64,000 bases of DNA from Chitinophaga pinensis. GTDB taxonomy: Bacteria; Bacteroidota; Bacteroidia; Flavobacteriales_D; Crocinitomicaceae. The position numbers were made by a program, and so were the translations under genes. The notes under the pieces are model-generated. The model had not been told where the DNA came from and searched no databases. It saw nothing but the letters and a program-made list of their open reading frames with translations. Positions 1 through 7,989 of the stretch are shown here, piece by piece. The stretch spans positions 62,001 to 126,000 of the forward strand of contig CALPMT020000002.1 in NCBI GenBank assembly GCA_943324745.2, given 5' to 3'. How positions within the stretch are numbered: the first letter of the stretch is position 1; every line of letters begins with the position of its first letter.

Positions 1-645
1 TTCTTTAAATGAACCATGATAATCTAAGTGATCATGTGTAATATTAGTAAATACACCTCCAGTAAAACTTAAACCACTAATTCTATGTTGCACTACAGCA
101 TGAGAACTCACTTCCATAAAGCAATATTCACATCCTTCAAGCACCATTTGTGCTAATAAAGCGTTTAAAGTTACTTGATCTGGCGTGGTATGAGTCGCAG
201 GAACTTCCACTGTTCCAATTTTATTTACGACTGTCGATAATAAACCAACTTTGTACCCTAATTCTGTAAATACTTTATGTAAAAGCGTTACTATCGTCGT
301 TTTTCCATTTGTACCTGTAACTCCTACCAATTTCAAAGCAGATGAAGGATGTTCATAAAAATTGGATGCAACCACCCCTAATGCAAACGAAGTGTCTTTT
401 ACAATAATCAATGTAACATCTGTAGGAACTTTAAATTCTACTTCAGAAAAAATAGCTTTACATCCTTGTTGAATTACGTTGGTAATAAATGAATGGCCAT
501 CTACTTGCGTACCTTTAATTGCTACAAACAAAGTGCCTTCTACAGCTTTTCTGGAGTCAAAAACGATTTGATCAATAGCAACTGATACATCTCCCTGAAC
601 AGAAAGTATATCGCAATTAATTAATATGTCGTTGAGTTTTTTCAT
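1..645 (-). CDS. murE: UDP-N-acetylmuramoyl-tripeptide synthetase MurE (C-terminus outside window)
   Basis: Mur ligase that adds the third amino acid (meso-diaminopimelate in most Gram-negatives) to UDP-MurNAc-L-Ala-D-Glu in the cytoplasm. About 215 N-terminal residues are visible, starting MKKLNDILIN; the ATP-binding loop reads GVTGTNGKTT with its lysine at residue 115, followed by THTTPD and MEVSSHAV motifs typical of MurE. The ATG (645-643) overlaps the TGA of the upstream penicillin-binding protein gene by one base, so translation is probably coupled. The gene runs off the left edge. Substrate choice (DAP or Lys) cannot be read because the C-terminal domain is missing. Confidence 0.93.
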   Translation of the reverse strand, partial: MKKLNDILINCDILSVQGDVSVAIDQIVFDSRKAVEGTLFVAIKGTQVDGHSFITNVIQQGCKAIFSEVEFKVPTDVTLIIVKDTSFALGVVASNFYEHPSSALKLVGVTGTNGKTTIVTLLHKVFTELGYKVGLLSTVVNKIGTVEVPATHTTPDQVTLNALLAQMVLEGCEYCFMEVSSHAVVQHRISGLSFTGGVFTNITHDHLDYHGSFKE

Positions 646-2786
646 CAATTTAAAGTCAATTCTATTAAACCACCTCTGTAAATTTGTTTCCCCGGAAAAA
701 CGGATTGTTTTGTCACTTTACCATACCCTTTCAAACTTACATGCATCCCTGCGTTTTCAATTAAATAAACTGCATCTTTAGCATTCATACCAACTACATC
801 AGGAACTAAACTTTTTGTAATTAAACGCTTATGAAATTCTATTGCGTTTTTTTGTTTTTCAGTAGAAATCCATTCATCTTCTGATGTTTGTCTAAATGGA
901 ATTTTCAATTTGCCTAAGATTTTTTTTAAGTCGTAACGATTACCATCCTTAGAAACTGGTATTTCCCAAACACGTCTTCCTTTTTCATTAATTGCTTTGT
1001 GATATTTTAAACTTGATGCGTACACCTTATTTGCAATCGCAGAAAAAACAGTTCCAGACATAACTGAACCATAAACATTTTCACCTATAGCTTCTACAGA
1101 TACGATACACGAATAACGAGGGTTTTTAACCGGGAAATAACCTACGAATGAAGCTAAGAATATACGCTCACCCTTACCATCTTTTACAGAACGATCATTC
1201 ATAATTTGAGCAGTTCCCGTTTTACCAGCAATTTCAAAATAAGAGGATGTCAATTTTTTACCTGTACCATTCGTCATTACTCCTTCCAAACAACCTTTCA
1301 AAATTTCTAATGTGCTTTTTGAGCAAATTTTTTGTCTCAATACAATCGGCTGGAATGTTTTAACCACTTCTGCGCCTCGACGAATTTCTTGGACAAATTG
1401 TGGTCTAACTAATTTCCCATCGTTTGCAATTGAATTATAAAAAGCTAACGTTTGCATAGGTGTTTGTTGAAATTCATACCCTACAGACATCCAAGGCAAA
1501 GACAAGCCTGACCATTTTTTAGTTCCTGGTCTATGTACCGTCGGATTTGGTTCACCTGCTAAATCAATTCCTAAAGGTTCTGTTAATCCAAATTCATCTA
1601 AGTGTCTTAGGAATTCTTGTGGCTCATCTTTATATGCTTTGTAAATGATTTTAGAGATTACATTCGAAGATTTTTCAAACGCTTGCTGAATTGAAATACG
1701 TCCATAGTTATGTCTTTTCGCTTCATTCAATGTCCTACCTCTATATGTATAACTACTTGCTGCTTGAACAGTATCCGTAATCTTAAACTTTTCATCCTCT
1801 AAACCCGCCATTAAAGAAGCCAACTTAAAGGTTGAACCTGGTACTTCTTTCCTACCAATTGCCTGGTTGTACAATTCATAATATTTACCATCTTCAGGAG
1901 ATAGACTAAGGTTTGCAATAGCCTTCACAAACCCTGTTTTTACATCCATCACAATTACACAACCGTTGTTCGCTTTTTTGTCTTTTAATTGTTTGTGTAA
2001 TTCATTTTGAGCAACTTCTTGAATTTCTTTATCGATAGAAGTCACAACATCAGCACCTTCAACGGCTTCTCTTGTAATTTGACCTCTTTTTTTCCAACCA
2101 GTGGAAATTTTTTGTTCCACTTCTTCCCCTGGTTCACCTGCTAAATAATCATGAAAGGCCCCTTCTATTCCAACACGTAATTCTGGTTTTCCAGGGATAT
2201 TTCTATATAAACCCAATGTTCTTTTTAACAAATCCCCAAAAGGTCTTTTACGAATAATAATTTCATCATTATCAATTAATCCACCTTTATTTCTTCCCGT
2301 TTCGAAAATTGGGAAAGTTTTAATGTAACGTCTTTGTTCGTTAGTAACTTTTTTCTTGATCAATAAATATCGATTTTTTCTCGCACGCGCTTTACGCACA
2401 TAATTCTCAAATTCTCTAGGACTAGTATATACTTTAGGAAACATTCTAGACATTTTAACTGATAAATCAGTTATTTGACTATCAAACAATTCTTTTTTTG
2501 GAACTGTAGCATCCATGTATAAATTGTAGTAAGAAATAGAAGTGACCAAAGAAATTCCGTTACAATCCAACACTTCACCCATTCTTGGGTAACGTTTTAC
2601 ATAACGTATTGGCATCTTTTCGTCAGAATCTGAATTGGATAATTCAGAACTTAATTTGTTTCCGTTTTTTTTATCTTTTGCTGGAGATTGAATGATGAAA
2701 ATTTTGACAATAACAAGAAGCATTCCTATCACAAATAGAAAGTAAACCAAATAGGCCCTCAACATCAATCCTTGTTTTTCGGTCAT
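645..2786 (-). CDS. ftsI: Penicillin-binding protein, FtsI/PBP-type transpeptidase with PASTA domain
   Basis: Septal peptidoglycan transpeptidase of the division machinery, anchored in the inner membrane and acting in the periplasm. The 713-residue protein has one N-terminal membrane segment (about residues 10-28), a dimerisation domain, then the transpeptidase domain with the SxxK serine at residue 318 (GSTFK), an SSN motif and KTGT with lysine 522. The C-terminal about 65 residues (VPDVVGMNAKDAV onward) form a single PASTA domain, usual in Bacteroidota FtsI. The start overlaps the end of the FtsL-like gene (ATGA) and the stop overlaps the start of murE, consistent with one dcw transcript. 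Confidence 0.93.
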   Translation of the reverse strand: MTEKQGLMLRAYLVYFLFVIGMLLVIVKIFIIQSPAKDKKNGNKLSSELSNSDSDEKMPIRYVKRYPRMGEVLDCNGISLVTSISYYNLYMDATVPKKELFDSQITDLSVKMSRMFPKVYTSPREFENYVRKARARKNRYLLIKKKVTNEQRRYIKTFPIFETGRNKGGLIDNDEIIIRKRPFGDLLKRTLGLYRNIPGKPELRVGIEGAFHDYLAGEPGEEVEQKISTGWKKRGQITREAVEGADVVTSIDKEIQEVAQNELHKQLKDKKANNGCVIVMDVKTGFVKAIANLSLSPEDGKYYELYNQAIGRKEVPGSTFKLASLMAGLEDEKFKITDTVQAASSYTYRGRTLNEAKRHNYGRISIQQAFEKSSNVISKIIYKAYKDEPQEFLRHLDEFGLTEPLGIDLAGEPNPTVHRPGTKKWSGLSLPWMSVGYEFQQTPMQTLAFYNSIANDGKLVRPQFVQEIRRGAEVVKTFQPIVLRQKICSKSTLEILKGCLEGVMTNGTGKKLTSSYFEIAGKTGTAQIMNDRSVKDGKGERIFLASFVGYFPVKNPRYSCIVSVEAIGENVYGSVMSGTVFSAIANKVYASSLKYHKAINEKGRRVWEIPVSKDGNRYDLKKILGKLKIPFRQTSEDEWISTEKQKNAIEFHKRLITKSLVPDVVGMNAKDAVYLIENAGMHVSLKGYGKVTKQSVFPGKQIYRGGLIELTLN

Positions 2787-3196
2787 TTCGATTCTTGCTT
2801 TATGCGTATTACTTTTGCAGGCTTGGTTGTTTCATACAATCCTCTGCCTTCCAGTTTTTTAATTAATATTTCTCGTCTTGTAGCTTGTTCTAATTTTGCT
2901 CTTGTCTCTACAAATTCAGCTGTTCTAGCATCTAATTCCGTTTGAGTCGTTTCCATTTCTTTCACTAAGCTCTTCCCATAATACCCTTTAGAAATCACAA
3001 TAATGAACATGGCAAACAAAAAGAAAACAAAGCCTAAATTATTTATAACAAAATCCTGCATTAAAAATTCCCCATTTAAGATTTGCAGAAAAATATTTGC
3101 ATTTTTTCCATCTTTCTTTTTTACAGACTTTTTCTTTACAGGAGACTGAGAAACTTCCTCAATTACATCCTCTTTGTTGATGTATTCGTTATCCAT
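2783..3196 (-). CDS. ftsL: FtsL-like cell division membrane protein
   Basis: Small bitopic protein of 137 residues placed between rsmH and ftsI, exactly where ftsL sits in dcw clusters. It has a lysine-rich cytoplasmic N-terminus (KKKSVKKKDG), one hydrophobic segment (about residues 52-70, NNLGFVFFLFAMFIIVI) and a periplasmic stretch rich in E, K, R and Q predicted to form a coiled coil. FtsL links FtsB/FtsQ to FtsW/FtsI. Sequence conservation in this family is weak, so the call rests on position, topology and length. It overlaps rsmH by 8 bases and ftsI by 4. Confidence 0.8.
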   Translation of the reverse strand: MDNEYINKEDVIEEVSQSPVKKKSVKKKDGKNANIFLQILNGEFLMQDFVINNLGFVFFLFAMFIIVISKGYYGKSLVKEMETTQTELDARTAEFVETRAKLEQATRREILIKKLEGRGLYETTKPAKVIRIKQESK

Positions 3197-4109
3197 TTCT
3201 TCGTTCTGCTATTCTTAATTTTGCACTTCTCGCACGAGAATTTACCTCAACCTCTTCTTCTGAAGGAGCAATTGGCTTTCTAGTTACGTCTTCAAATGGT
3301 TTCAGAATATTCCCGAAAAAATCTTTTTCAATATGCCCGTCTAAATTTCCTCGTTTCAAATAGTTTTTTACCAAACGATCTTCTAAAGAATGGTACGACA
3401 TTACCACCAAACGTCCGCCTGGCTTCAACACCTCACCTGTTTGTAACAAGAATTTCTCCAACACATCCAATTCGTTATTCACTTCCATACGAATGGCTTG
3501 AAAAACTTGCGCAAAAAACTTGTGATCTTTGAATTTTGGTGCAATTGGTGCTAAAGCCTCCATCAACTCTCCGGTAGTATGAATTGGTTTTGCTTGACGC
3601 GCTCTACAGATAGTCCCTGCAATCTTTCCCGGAGAGGTCAACTCACCATACTTACGTAAAATCCTAATTAATTGATCTTCTTCATATTCATTCACCACCA
3701 CAAATGCAGATAACGCACCATTTTGGTTCATGCGCATATCTAAAGGATCATTGGAACGAATAGAAAAACCTCGTTTCCCCTCATCAAACTGATGGGAAGA
3801 AACACCTAAGTCCGCTAAAATTCCATCCACTTTTTCAATTCCCATTGCACGCAAATGATTTTTAAGAAATGAAAAATTAGAAGGTATCAACTGAAAATTT
3901 GGAGCTTCCCAAGCATTTGCAAATGCATCTGGATCTTGGTCAAAAGCAATCAACTGACCTTTTTCTGAAAGTTTTGAAAAAATCGCTTTCGAATGTCCGC
4001 CACCACCGAAGGTAACATCAACATACATCCCTTCAGGATGGATATTTAACCCCTCCAAACAAGCCTCAAGCATTACTGGTACGTGGTATACTTCTTTATT
4101 CTGTGTCAT
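3189..4109 (-). CDS. rsmH: 16S rRNA (cytosine-1402-N4)-methyltransferase RsmH (MraW)
   Basis: SAM-dependent methyltransferase that modifies N4 of C1402 in 16S rRNA. The protein begins MTQNKEVYHVPVMLEA, the usual RsmH opening, followed by the SAM-binding DVTFGGGGHS and later ADLGVSSHQFDEGKRGFS and SYHSLEDR motifs. A GTG at 4118 would add three residues, but the ATG at 4109 gives the family-typical N-terminus and is preferred. The start lies within the 3' end of mraZ, so the two are translationally overlapped. About 306 residues, normal length. Confidence 0.95.
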   Translation of the reverse strand: MTQNKEVYHVPVMLEACLEGLNIHPEGMYVDVTFGGGGHSKAIFSKLSEKGQLIAFDQDPDAFANAWEAPNFQLIPSNFSFLKNHLRAMGIEKVDGILADLGVSSHQFDEGKRGFSIRSNDPLDMRMNQNGALSAFVVVNEYEEDQLIRILRKYGELTSPGKIAGTICRARQAKPIHTTGELMEALAPIAPKFKDHKFFAQVFQAIRMEVNNELDVLEKFLLQTGEVLKPGGRLVVMSYHSLEDRLVKNYLKRGNLDGHIEKDFFGNILKPFEDVTRKPIAPSEEEVEVNSRARSAKLRIAERRNG

Positions 4110-4554
4110 CGATATCACCCATTACTTCCTCTGCTAAATCAGCAAAGTCTGCCATGTTTCCTTCGATAATATCGAAGTACTTGGTTTTATCCCAGATTTC
4201 AATTCTGTCGTTGTATGCAATAAGCATTACATCCTTATCTAAACCTACTCGATCCATCAACATGGAAGGAATCAAAATTCTACCAACACCATCCAAAGCA
4301 ATTGCTTTCGCACCTTGATGAAATAAACGGTAGAACATACGGTTTTTAGGCTTAAACAAATTCATTTTAGAAAGTTTATCGCTCAATCTATCCCACTCAT
4401 TCATTGGGTAAAGCGTCAAACAATCTTCAAATCCTTTATTCAACATGAATTTCTCTTGGGCAGCAGGAGACAATTGCTTACGCAATGACGCAGGAAATAA
4501 GAAACGCCCTTTCGCGTCTAATCTTACTTCATATTCTCCTACTAAACCAGCCAT
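4096..4554 (-). CDS. mraZ: Transcriptional regulator MraZ
   Basis: First gene of the dcw operon; DNA-binding protein with two AbrB/SpoVT-like MraZ repeats. The 152-residue sequence shows the signature GEYEVRLDAKGRFLFPASLR in the first half and DGVGRILIPSMLMDR in the second, matching the two DxxGR boxes of the family. MraZ in other bacteria binds GTGG/TGGG direct repeats in its own promoter; such repeats are present just upstream (4592-4615, and a second set at 4708-4741), so autoregulation of the whole dcw operon is likely. Confidence 0.95.
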   Translation of the reverse strand: MAGLVGEYEVRLDAKGRFLFPASLRKQLSPAAQEKFMLNKGFEDCLTLYPMNEWDRLSDKLSKMNLFKPKNRMFYRLFHQGAKAIALDGVGRILIPSMLMDRVGLDKDVMLIAYNDRIEIWDKTKYFDIIEGNMADFADLAEEVMGDIDDTE

Positions 4555-4591
4555 AACAAATTAATAATGGGTAAAATTAGTGAAGATTTCC

Positions 4592-4615
4592 CCACTTTTT
4601 ACCACCAATTTACAC
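4592..4615 (-). promoter_or_regulatory. mraZ: MraZ-box repeats proximal to mraZ
   Basis: On the minus strand three elements sit at exact 10-bp phase: GTGT (4615-4612), GTGG (4605-4602) and GTGG (4595-4592), the last followed by further G. The spacing equals the TGGGN plus 5-nt spacer arrangement known for MraZ operators in Escherichia coli. They lie 38-61 bases ahead of the mraZ start, a suitable place for an operator. Confidence 0.7.
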
Positions 4616-4707
4616 TATGTTAATAACTTATAACGTATAAAGCGGTAAAAATGTTTCAATAAAAATATAAAATATTGAAAAACAATATATTGAACAACTA
4701 AAAAAGA

Positions 4708-4741
4708 GTGGTAAAAAGTGGTATAATGTGAATTAATGTGG
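4708..4741 (+). promoter_or_regulatory. Second, inverted array of MraZ-box-like repeats
   Basis: On the plus strand GTGG (4708), GTGG (4718), GTGA (4728) and GTGG (4738) recur every 10 bp, with AT-rich spacers. The orientation is opposite to the mraZ-proximal set about 100 bp away. It may be a distal MraZ site permitting looping, or may control the divergent yihA gene. Phase and core sequence are seen directly; binding is inferred. Confidence 0.6.
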
Positions 4742-4791
4742 AAAAGTTTAACGATTTGAAAAATAGAAAATTTGTTGATTTGAAAACGAAA

Positions 4792-4814
4792 TACCCTTCG
4801 ACAAGCTCAGGGTA
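4792..4814. repeat. Small dispersed hairpin, TACCCT stem with TCGACAAGCTC loop
   Basis: A 6-bp perfect stem (TACCCT/AGGGTA) encloses TCGACAAGCTC. The same loop type with other complementary stems recurs near 53.5, 54.6 and 56.6 kb in this window. It lies in the mraZ-yihA gap and belongs to the kind of dispersed palindrome found in many bacterial genomes; function unknown. Confidence 0.7.
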
Positions 4815-4868
4815 AAATTTGAAAATTGGAAGAGGTAGGAAAATGAAGATTATTGATTTGAAAATGAC

Positions 4869-4876
4869 TAAATTTG
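4869..4876 (+). promoter_or_regulatory. Possible -7 element of yihA promoter
   Basis: TAAATTTG fits the Bacteroidota -7 consensus TAnnTTTG and lies 16 bp ahead of the yihA start. No convincing TTG element is present at the expected 19-bp distance, so support is weak. Confidence 0.3.
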
Positions 4877-4892
4877 CACAAAACTTCCCCTT

Positions 4893-5489
4893 ATGATTAT
4901 CAAAACAGCAACATTCAAAGTAAGTAACTCAGACCACAAACTTTGTCCTGACGATAACAAACCAGAATTCGCATTTATCGGTAGATCCAATGTAGGTAAA
5001 TCATCGTTAATCAACATGTTGACCAATCAAAAAAGTTTAGCAAAGACTTCTGGGACTCCTGGAAAAACACAGTTGATTAATCATTTTGAAATTAACAATG
5101 AATGGTACTTGGTCGATTTACCAGGATATGGATTTGCGAAGGCTTCTAAAAAAGCACGTCATGGGTGGGAAGAATTTATTGCAGCTTATTTAACGCAACG
5201 CAAAACATTATTAAACACCTTTGTATTGTTAGATGCAAGATTACCACCACAAAATATTGACTTAGAATTTATGGGTTGGTGTGGTGAAAAAGAAATTCCT
5301 TTCTCAATGGTTTTCACGAAGTTAGATAAATTATCTTCTTCCGAAAAACAAAAGAATATTTTGAGTTATAAAAAGGAAATGTTGAAACAGTGGGAAGAAT
5401 TACCACCAGTTTTTGCTACTTCTAGCGAATCAAAATTTGGTAAAGAACCTGTTTTGAATTATATCGATGAGATTTTGAAGACGTGTTAA
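4893..5489 (+). CDS. yihA: Ribosome biogenesis GTPase YihA/YsxC (EngB)
   Basis: Small TRAFAC-class GTPase of 198 residues needed for assembly of the large ribosomal subunit. G motifs are clear: GRSNVGKSS (G1), a threonine within TSGTPGKT (G2), DLPGYG (G3), TKLDK (G4) and ATSS (G5). Length and motif order match the EngB family. It is transcribed divergently from mraZ across a 338-bp gap that holds the MraZ-box arrays and a small hairpin repeat. It is the only plus-strand gene in the first 7.9 kb. Confidence 0.95.
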   Translation: MIIKTATFKVSNSDHKLCPDDNKPEFAFIGRSNVGKSSLINMLTNQKSLAKTSGTPGKTQLINHFEINNEWYLVDLPGYGFAKASKKARHGWEEFIAAYLTQRKTLLNTFVLLDARLPPQNIDLEFMGWCGEKEIPFSMVFTKLDKLSSSEKQKNILSYKKEMLKQWEELPPVFATSSESKFGKEPVLNYIDEILKTC

Positions 5490-5550
5490 TTTCTTTTTAG
5501 ACTAAAAGACGACAGATATTAGACAAAAGAGACGTGATTCAAAGAAATTA

Positions 5551-6561
5551 CTACATTAATCGTCCTTCAACCGCATGTTTCACTGTGTCTTCGAGGCTCC
5601 TAAATTCAAAATCTAACACTTTTTTTAATTTCGAACTATCGTAGGTAACTTTAGCCTGAGCACTACTTGCAGACTCTTTTGTAACCGTTTGGTGTCCTGT
5701 CACTAGACTCAGCAACCTAGAAACCCTCCAAGCCAACCCACTCAAAAAAGATTTCGCAACCAAAAATGGCGCTTTCTTGTTCATTTGCTTTGCTGTAACA
5801 TCAAAAAGCTGCTTAAACGTAACATTTGTTCCTGTACACAAATAACGCTGTTTAAAAGCTTCTGGCCGCTCCATAAGTTGCGTCATTGCAAAAACAACAT
5901 CGCGCACATCTACAAACGCATTTGCTCCTAAGGTATAAAATTTCAAGCCATTGTTTAAGGTACGGAAAATCGACAATGAACTTTCATTCCAATCGCCAGG
6001 ACCAATAATAACACTTGGATTAATAATTACAGCATTCAACCCTTCCTCGATTCCTCTCCATACTTCATTCTCTGAAAGGTATTTTGAAAGGGCATAGCCA
6101 GAATGATTATCGTCAGCTATCCATTTGTTAGACTCTACTACCGAACGATATCCTGTTTGATCCAATGGATTTTTACCTACAGCTGCCGTGGACGATACAT
6201 GTAAAAAACGTTTAACCCCCAATCCTATCGCCACATTCACCAAATTGGCTGTTCCATATTTGTTGATACGTAACATGGTTTGATAATCCTTTTTTTGAAA
6301 AGAAACCATCGCAGCACAATGGTATACTTCTTCACAACCTGTCATCGATTCCTCCAAAGTAACAACATCTAAAACATCGCATTCCACCCATTCGATGTTT
6401 TCAAAAACAGCGGGGGGAGTATTATAAAAAGAGAATAAGGCTTGAACTTTCTCAATACGCTTCTTATCACGATAGGTCGCACGAACATTTTTCCCTGCCA
6501 AAGCAAGCGAATGAATTAAATGACTTCCTAAAAGTCCCGTACCACCAGTTACAAGTATCAT
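5551..6561 (-). CDS. NAD(P)-dependent SDR epimerase/reductase (extended SDR)
   Basis: A 336-residue extended short-chain dehydrogenase with an N-terminal Rossmann motif VTGGTGLLGSH and the catalytic YALSK (YxxxK) near residue 150. Overall it resembles dihydroflavonol-4-reductase-like and hopanoid-associated epimerases, but the substrate cannot be read from sequence. It ends convergently to yihA with 61 bases between and is followed upstream by the ATL gene at 17 bases, so the two may share a transcript. Confidence 0.8.
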   Translation of the reverse strand: MILVTGGTGLLGSHLIHSLALAGKNVRATYRDKKRIEKVQALFSFYNTPPAVFENIEWVECDVLDVVTLEESMTGCEEVYHCAAMVSFQKKDYQTMLRINKYGTANLVNVAIGLGVKRFLHVSSTAAVGKNPLDQTGYRSVVESNKWIADDNHSGYALSKYLSENEVWRGIEEGLNAVIINPSVIIGPGDWNESSLSIFRTLNNGLKFYTLGANAFVDVRDVVFAMTQLMERPEAFKQRYLCTGTNVTFKQLFDVTAKQMNKKAPFLVAKSFLSGLAWRVSRLLSLVTGHQTVTKESASSAQAKVTYDSSKLKKVLDFEFRSLEDTVKHAVEGRLM

Positions 6562-6577
6562 GCAACGAATTTAAGAA

Positions 6578-6913
6578 TTACAATTCTAATTCTATGGAAG
6601 GATCCCAAAACAATTGCTTAAAATTTACGACACTATCATTTTCTACGAGAACACCTTCTTTTTCTAATAATTGTTCCATTTCTTCCGGATTTGAAAAATG
6701 CATTTTACCAGTTAAGCAACCTAAACGATTTACCACCCGATGCGCAGGAATTCCAGGAATTGCATGGGATGCATTCATGGCATAACCAACAACACGACTT
6801 GATTTCTTGGTGCCAATATAGGCAGCGATAGCACCATAAGAAGTCACACGACCTCTAGGAATTAATTTTACCACTTGAAAAACGGAATCGAAAAAATCAA
6901 AAGAACTAGCCAT
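6578..6913 (-). CDS. Alkyltransferase-like (ATL) protein, MGMT family lacking the catalytic cysteine
   Basis: The 111-residue protein is the C-terminal DNA-binding domain of O6-alkylguanine alkyltransferases: VTSYGAIAAYIG, the arginine-finger region SSRVVGYAMNAS and the helix with IPAHRVVNRLG. In true MGMT/Ogt the motif is PCHRV; here residue 57 is alanine, so alkyl transfer is not possible. Proteins of this kind (ATLs) bind O6-alkylguanine and hand the lesion to nucleotide excision repair. The call is firm for family and missing cysteine; the repair role is by analogy. Two bases separate it from the next gene. Confidence 0.88.
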   Translation of the reverse strand: MASSFDFFDSVFQVVKLIPRGRVTSYGAIAAYIGTKKSSRVVGYAMNASHAIPGIPAHRVVNRLGCLTGKMHFSNPEEMEQLLEKEGVLVENDSVVNFKQLFWDPSIELEL

Positions 6914-6914
6914 T

Positions 6915-7892
6915 TTAAAAAGCTTTCTTTTTATTTACAAAAAACACGATTACGAATAAAAAAATAAGAGAAACAACACAGCCAAATAGTGTTGAAATGA
7001 ACGTTTGTTTAATCAGTATCACAAGGAGTAAAAGGCATACATTAATAGACGTACCACATAAAACTGTCTTCTGATGACTAAAACCAGCTTGAACCAATCG
7101 TTGATAAACATGTTTACGATGTGCTTGTCCAATTTTCTCTTTGTTTAGGAATCTTCGAATAAGAGTATAAGTTGCGTCAAACCAAAATAGAGAAGTAAGA
7201 ATTAAGCCTTCAAACAAACTCACCATGTGTGTTTTATGGAAATAAAAAAGTATTATAATGATTGTATATCCTAACAACGTACTCCCTACGTCACCCATGA
7301 AAATCTTTGCCTTATCCCAATTCCATGGCAAAAAACCCACCAAAGCCATTAATAAAAACAACAAGAAACTTTCTCCTGTAAAAAAATACAATGACGCAAT
7401 TACAAAAATCGATTCAGAACTAGCATAGCCATCTATCCCATCGATAAAATTGAATAGATTTATAAACCAAATAATTGTGAAAAAAGCAATAATATTTAAT
7501 ACATAAGGGTTAGAAAAAACAATAAACCCTAAATCGATTGAATTAAATCCACCTATAAAATATAGACCTAAACCAGAAACGATAGCTTGCACCAACAATC
7601 TTGGTTTATTTTTCAAGGTATAAATATCATCCAACAAACTAATTACAGACAAGAATAGCCCAGAAAACAATGCTAAAAACAGGGATTTATCTATCTGATT
7701 ATAGTAGTGCAAAATACTAATACTCAAAAACCAAGTCAAAGCAATAGCTATTCCACCTCCTCTAGGAGTAGGTATCGTATGTGAACTTCTTTCGTTCGGC
7801 AGATCAAGCATGGATTTCTTGATTGCTACCTTACGCGTTATGTATGTTAAGCAAAAAGAAAAAATGCCAGCAAGTACTAAAAATATTGTCAT
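6915..7892 (-). CDS. Polyprenyl-phosphate glycosyl-1-phosphate transferase (WecA/MraY-like)
   Basis: Integral membrane enzyme that starts lipid-linked glycan synthesis by moving a sugar-1-phosphate to undecaprenyl phosphate. The 325-residue protein has about ten hydrophobic segments and the family motifs LPNERSSHTIPTPRGGG, LLDDIYTL, NFIDGIDGY (Mg-binding aspartates), FMGDVGSTLLG and the HRKHVYQRL loop (HxxH-type). Sequence resembles the WbpL/WbcO branch that uses UDP-N-acetyl-fucosamine or -quinovosamine types, but the donor sugar is not determinable. It opens the surface-polysaccharide locus, and an epimerase of the sort that commonly pairs with it lies at 9214-10113. Confidence 0.88.
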   Translation of the reverse strand: MTIFLVLAGIFSFCLTYITRKVAIKKSMLDLPNERSSHTIPTPRGGGIAIALTWFLSISILHYYNQIDKSLFLALFSGLFLSVISLLDDIYTLKNKPRLLVQAIVSGLGLYFIGGFNSIDLGFIVFSNPYVLNIIAFFTIIWFINLFNFIDGIDGYASSESIFVIASLYFFTGESFLLFLLMALVGFLPWNWDKAKIFMGDVGSTLLGYTIIIILFYFHKTHMVSLFEGLILTSLFWFDATYTLIRRFLNKEKIGQAHRKHVYQRLVQAGFSHQKTVLCGTSINVCLLLLVILIKQTFISTLFGCVVSLIFLFVIVFFVNKKKAF

Positions 7893-7989
7893 TGAATGAT
7901 GTTTTTTGAAACTCTTATTAGTTTCTTTTACAAAAATAGAAGAAAGAAATAGAAAACTTTAACTTTACAAATTCAAAAGTTAATTATAT

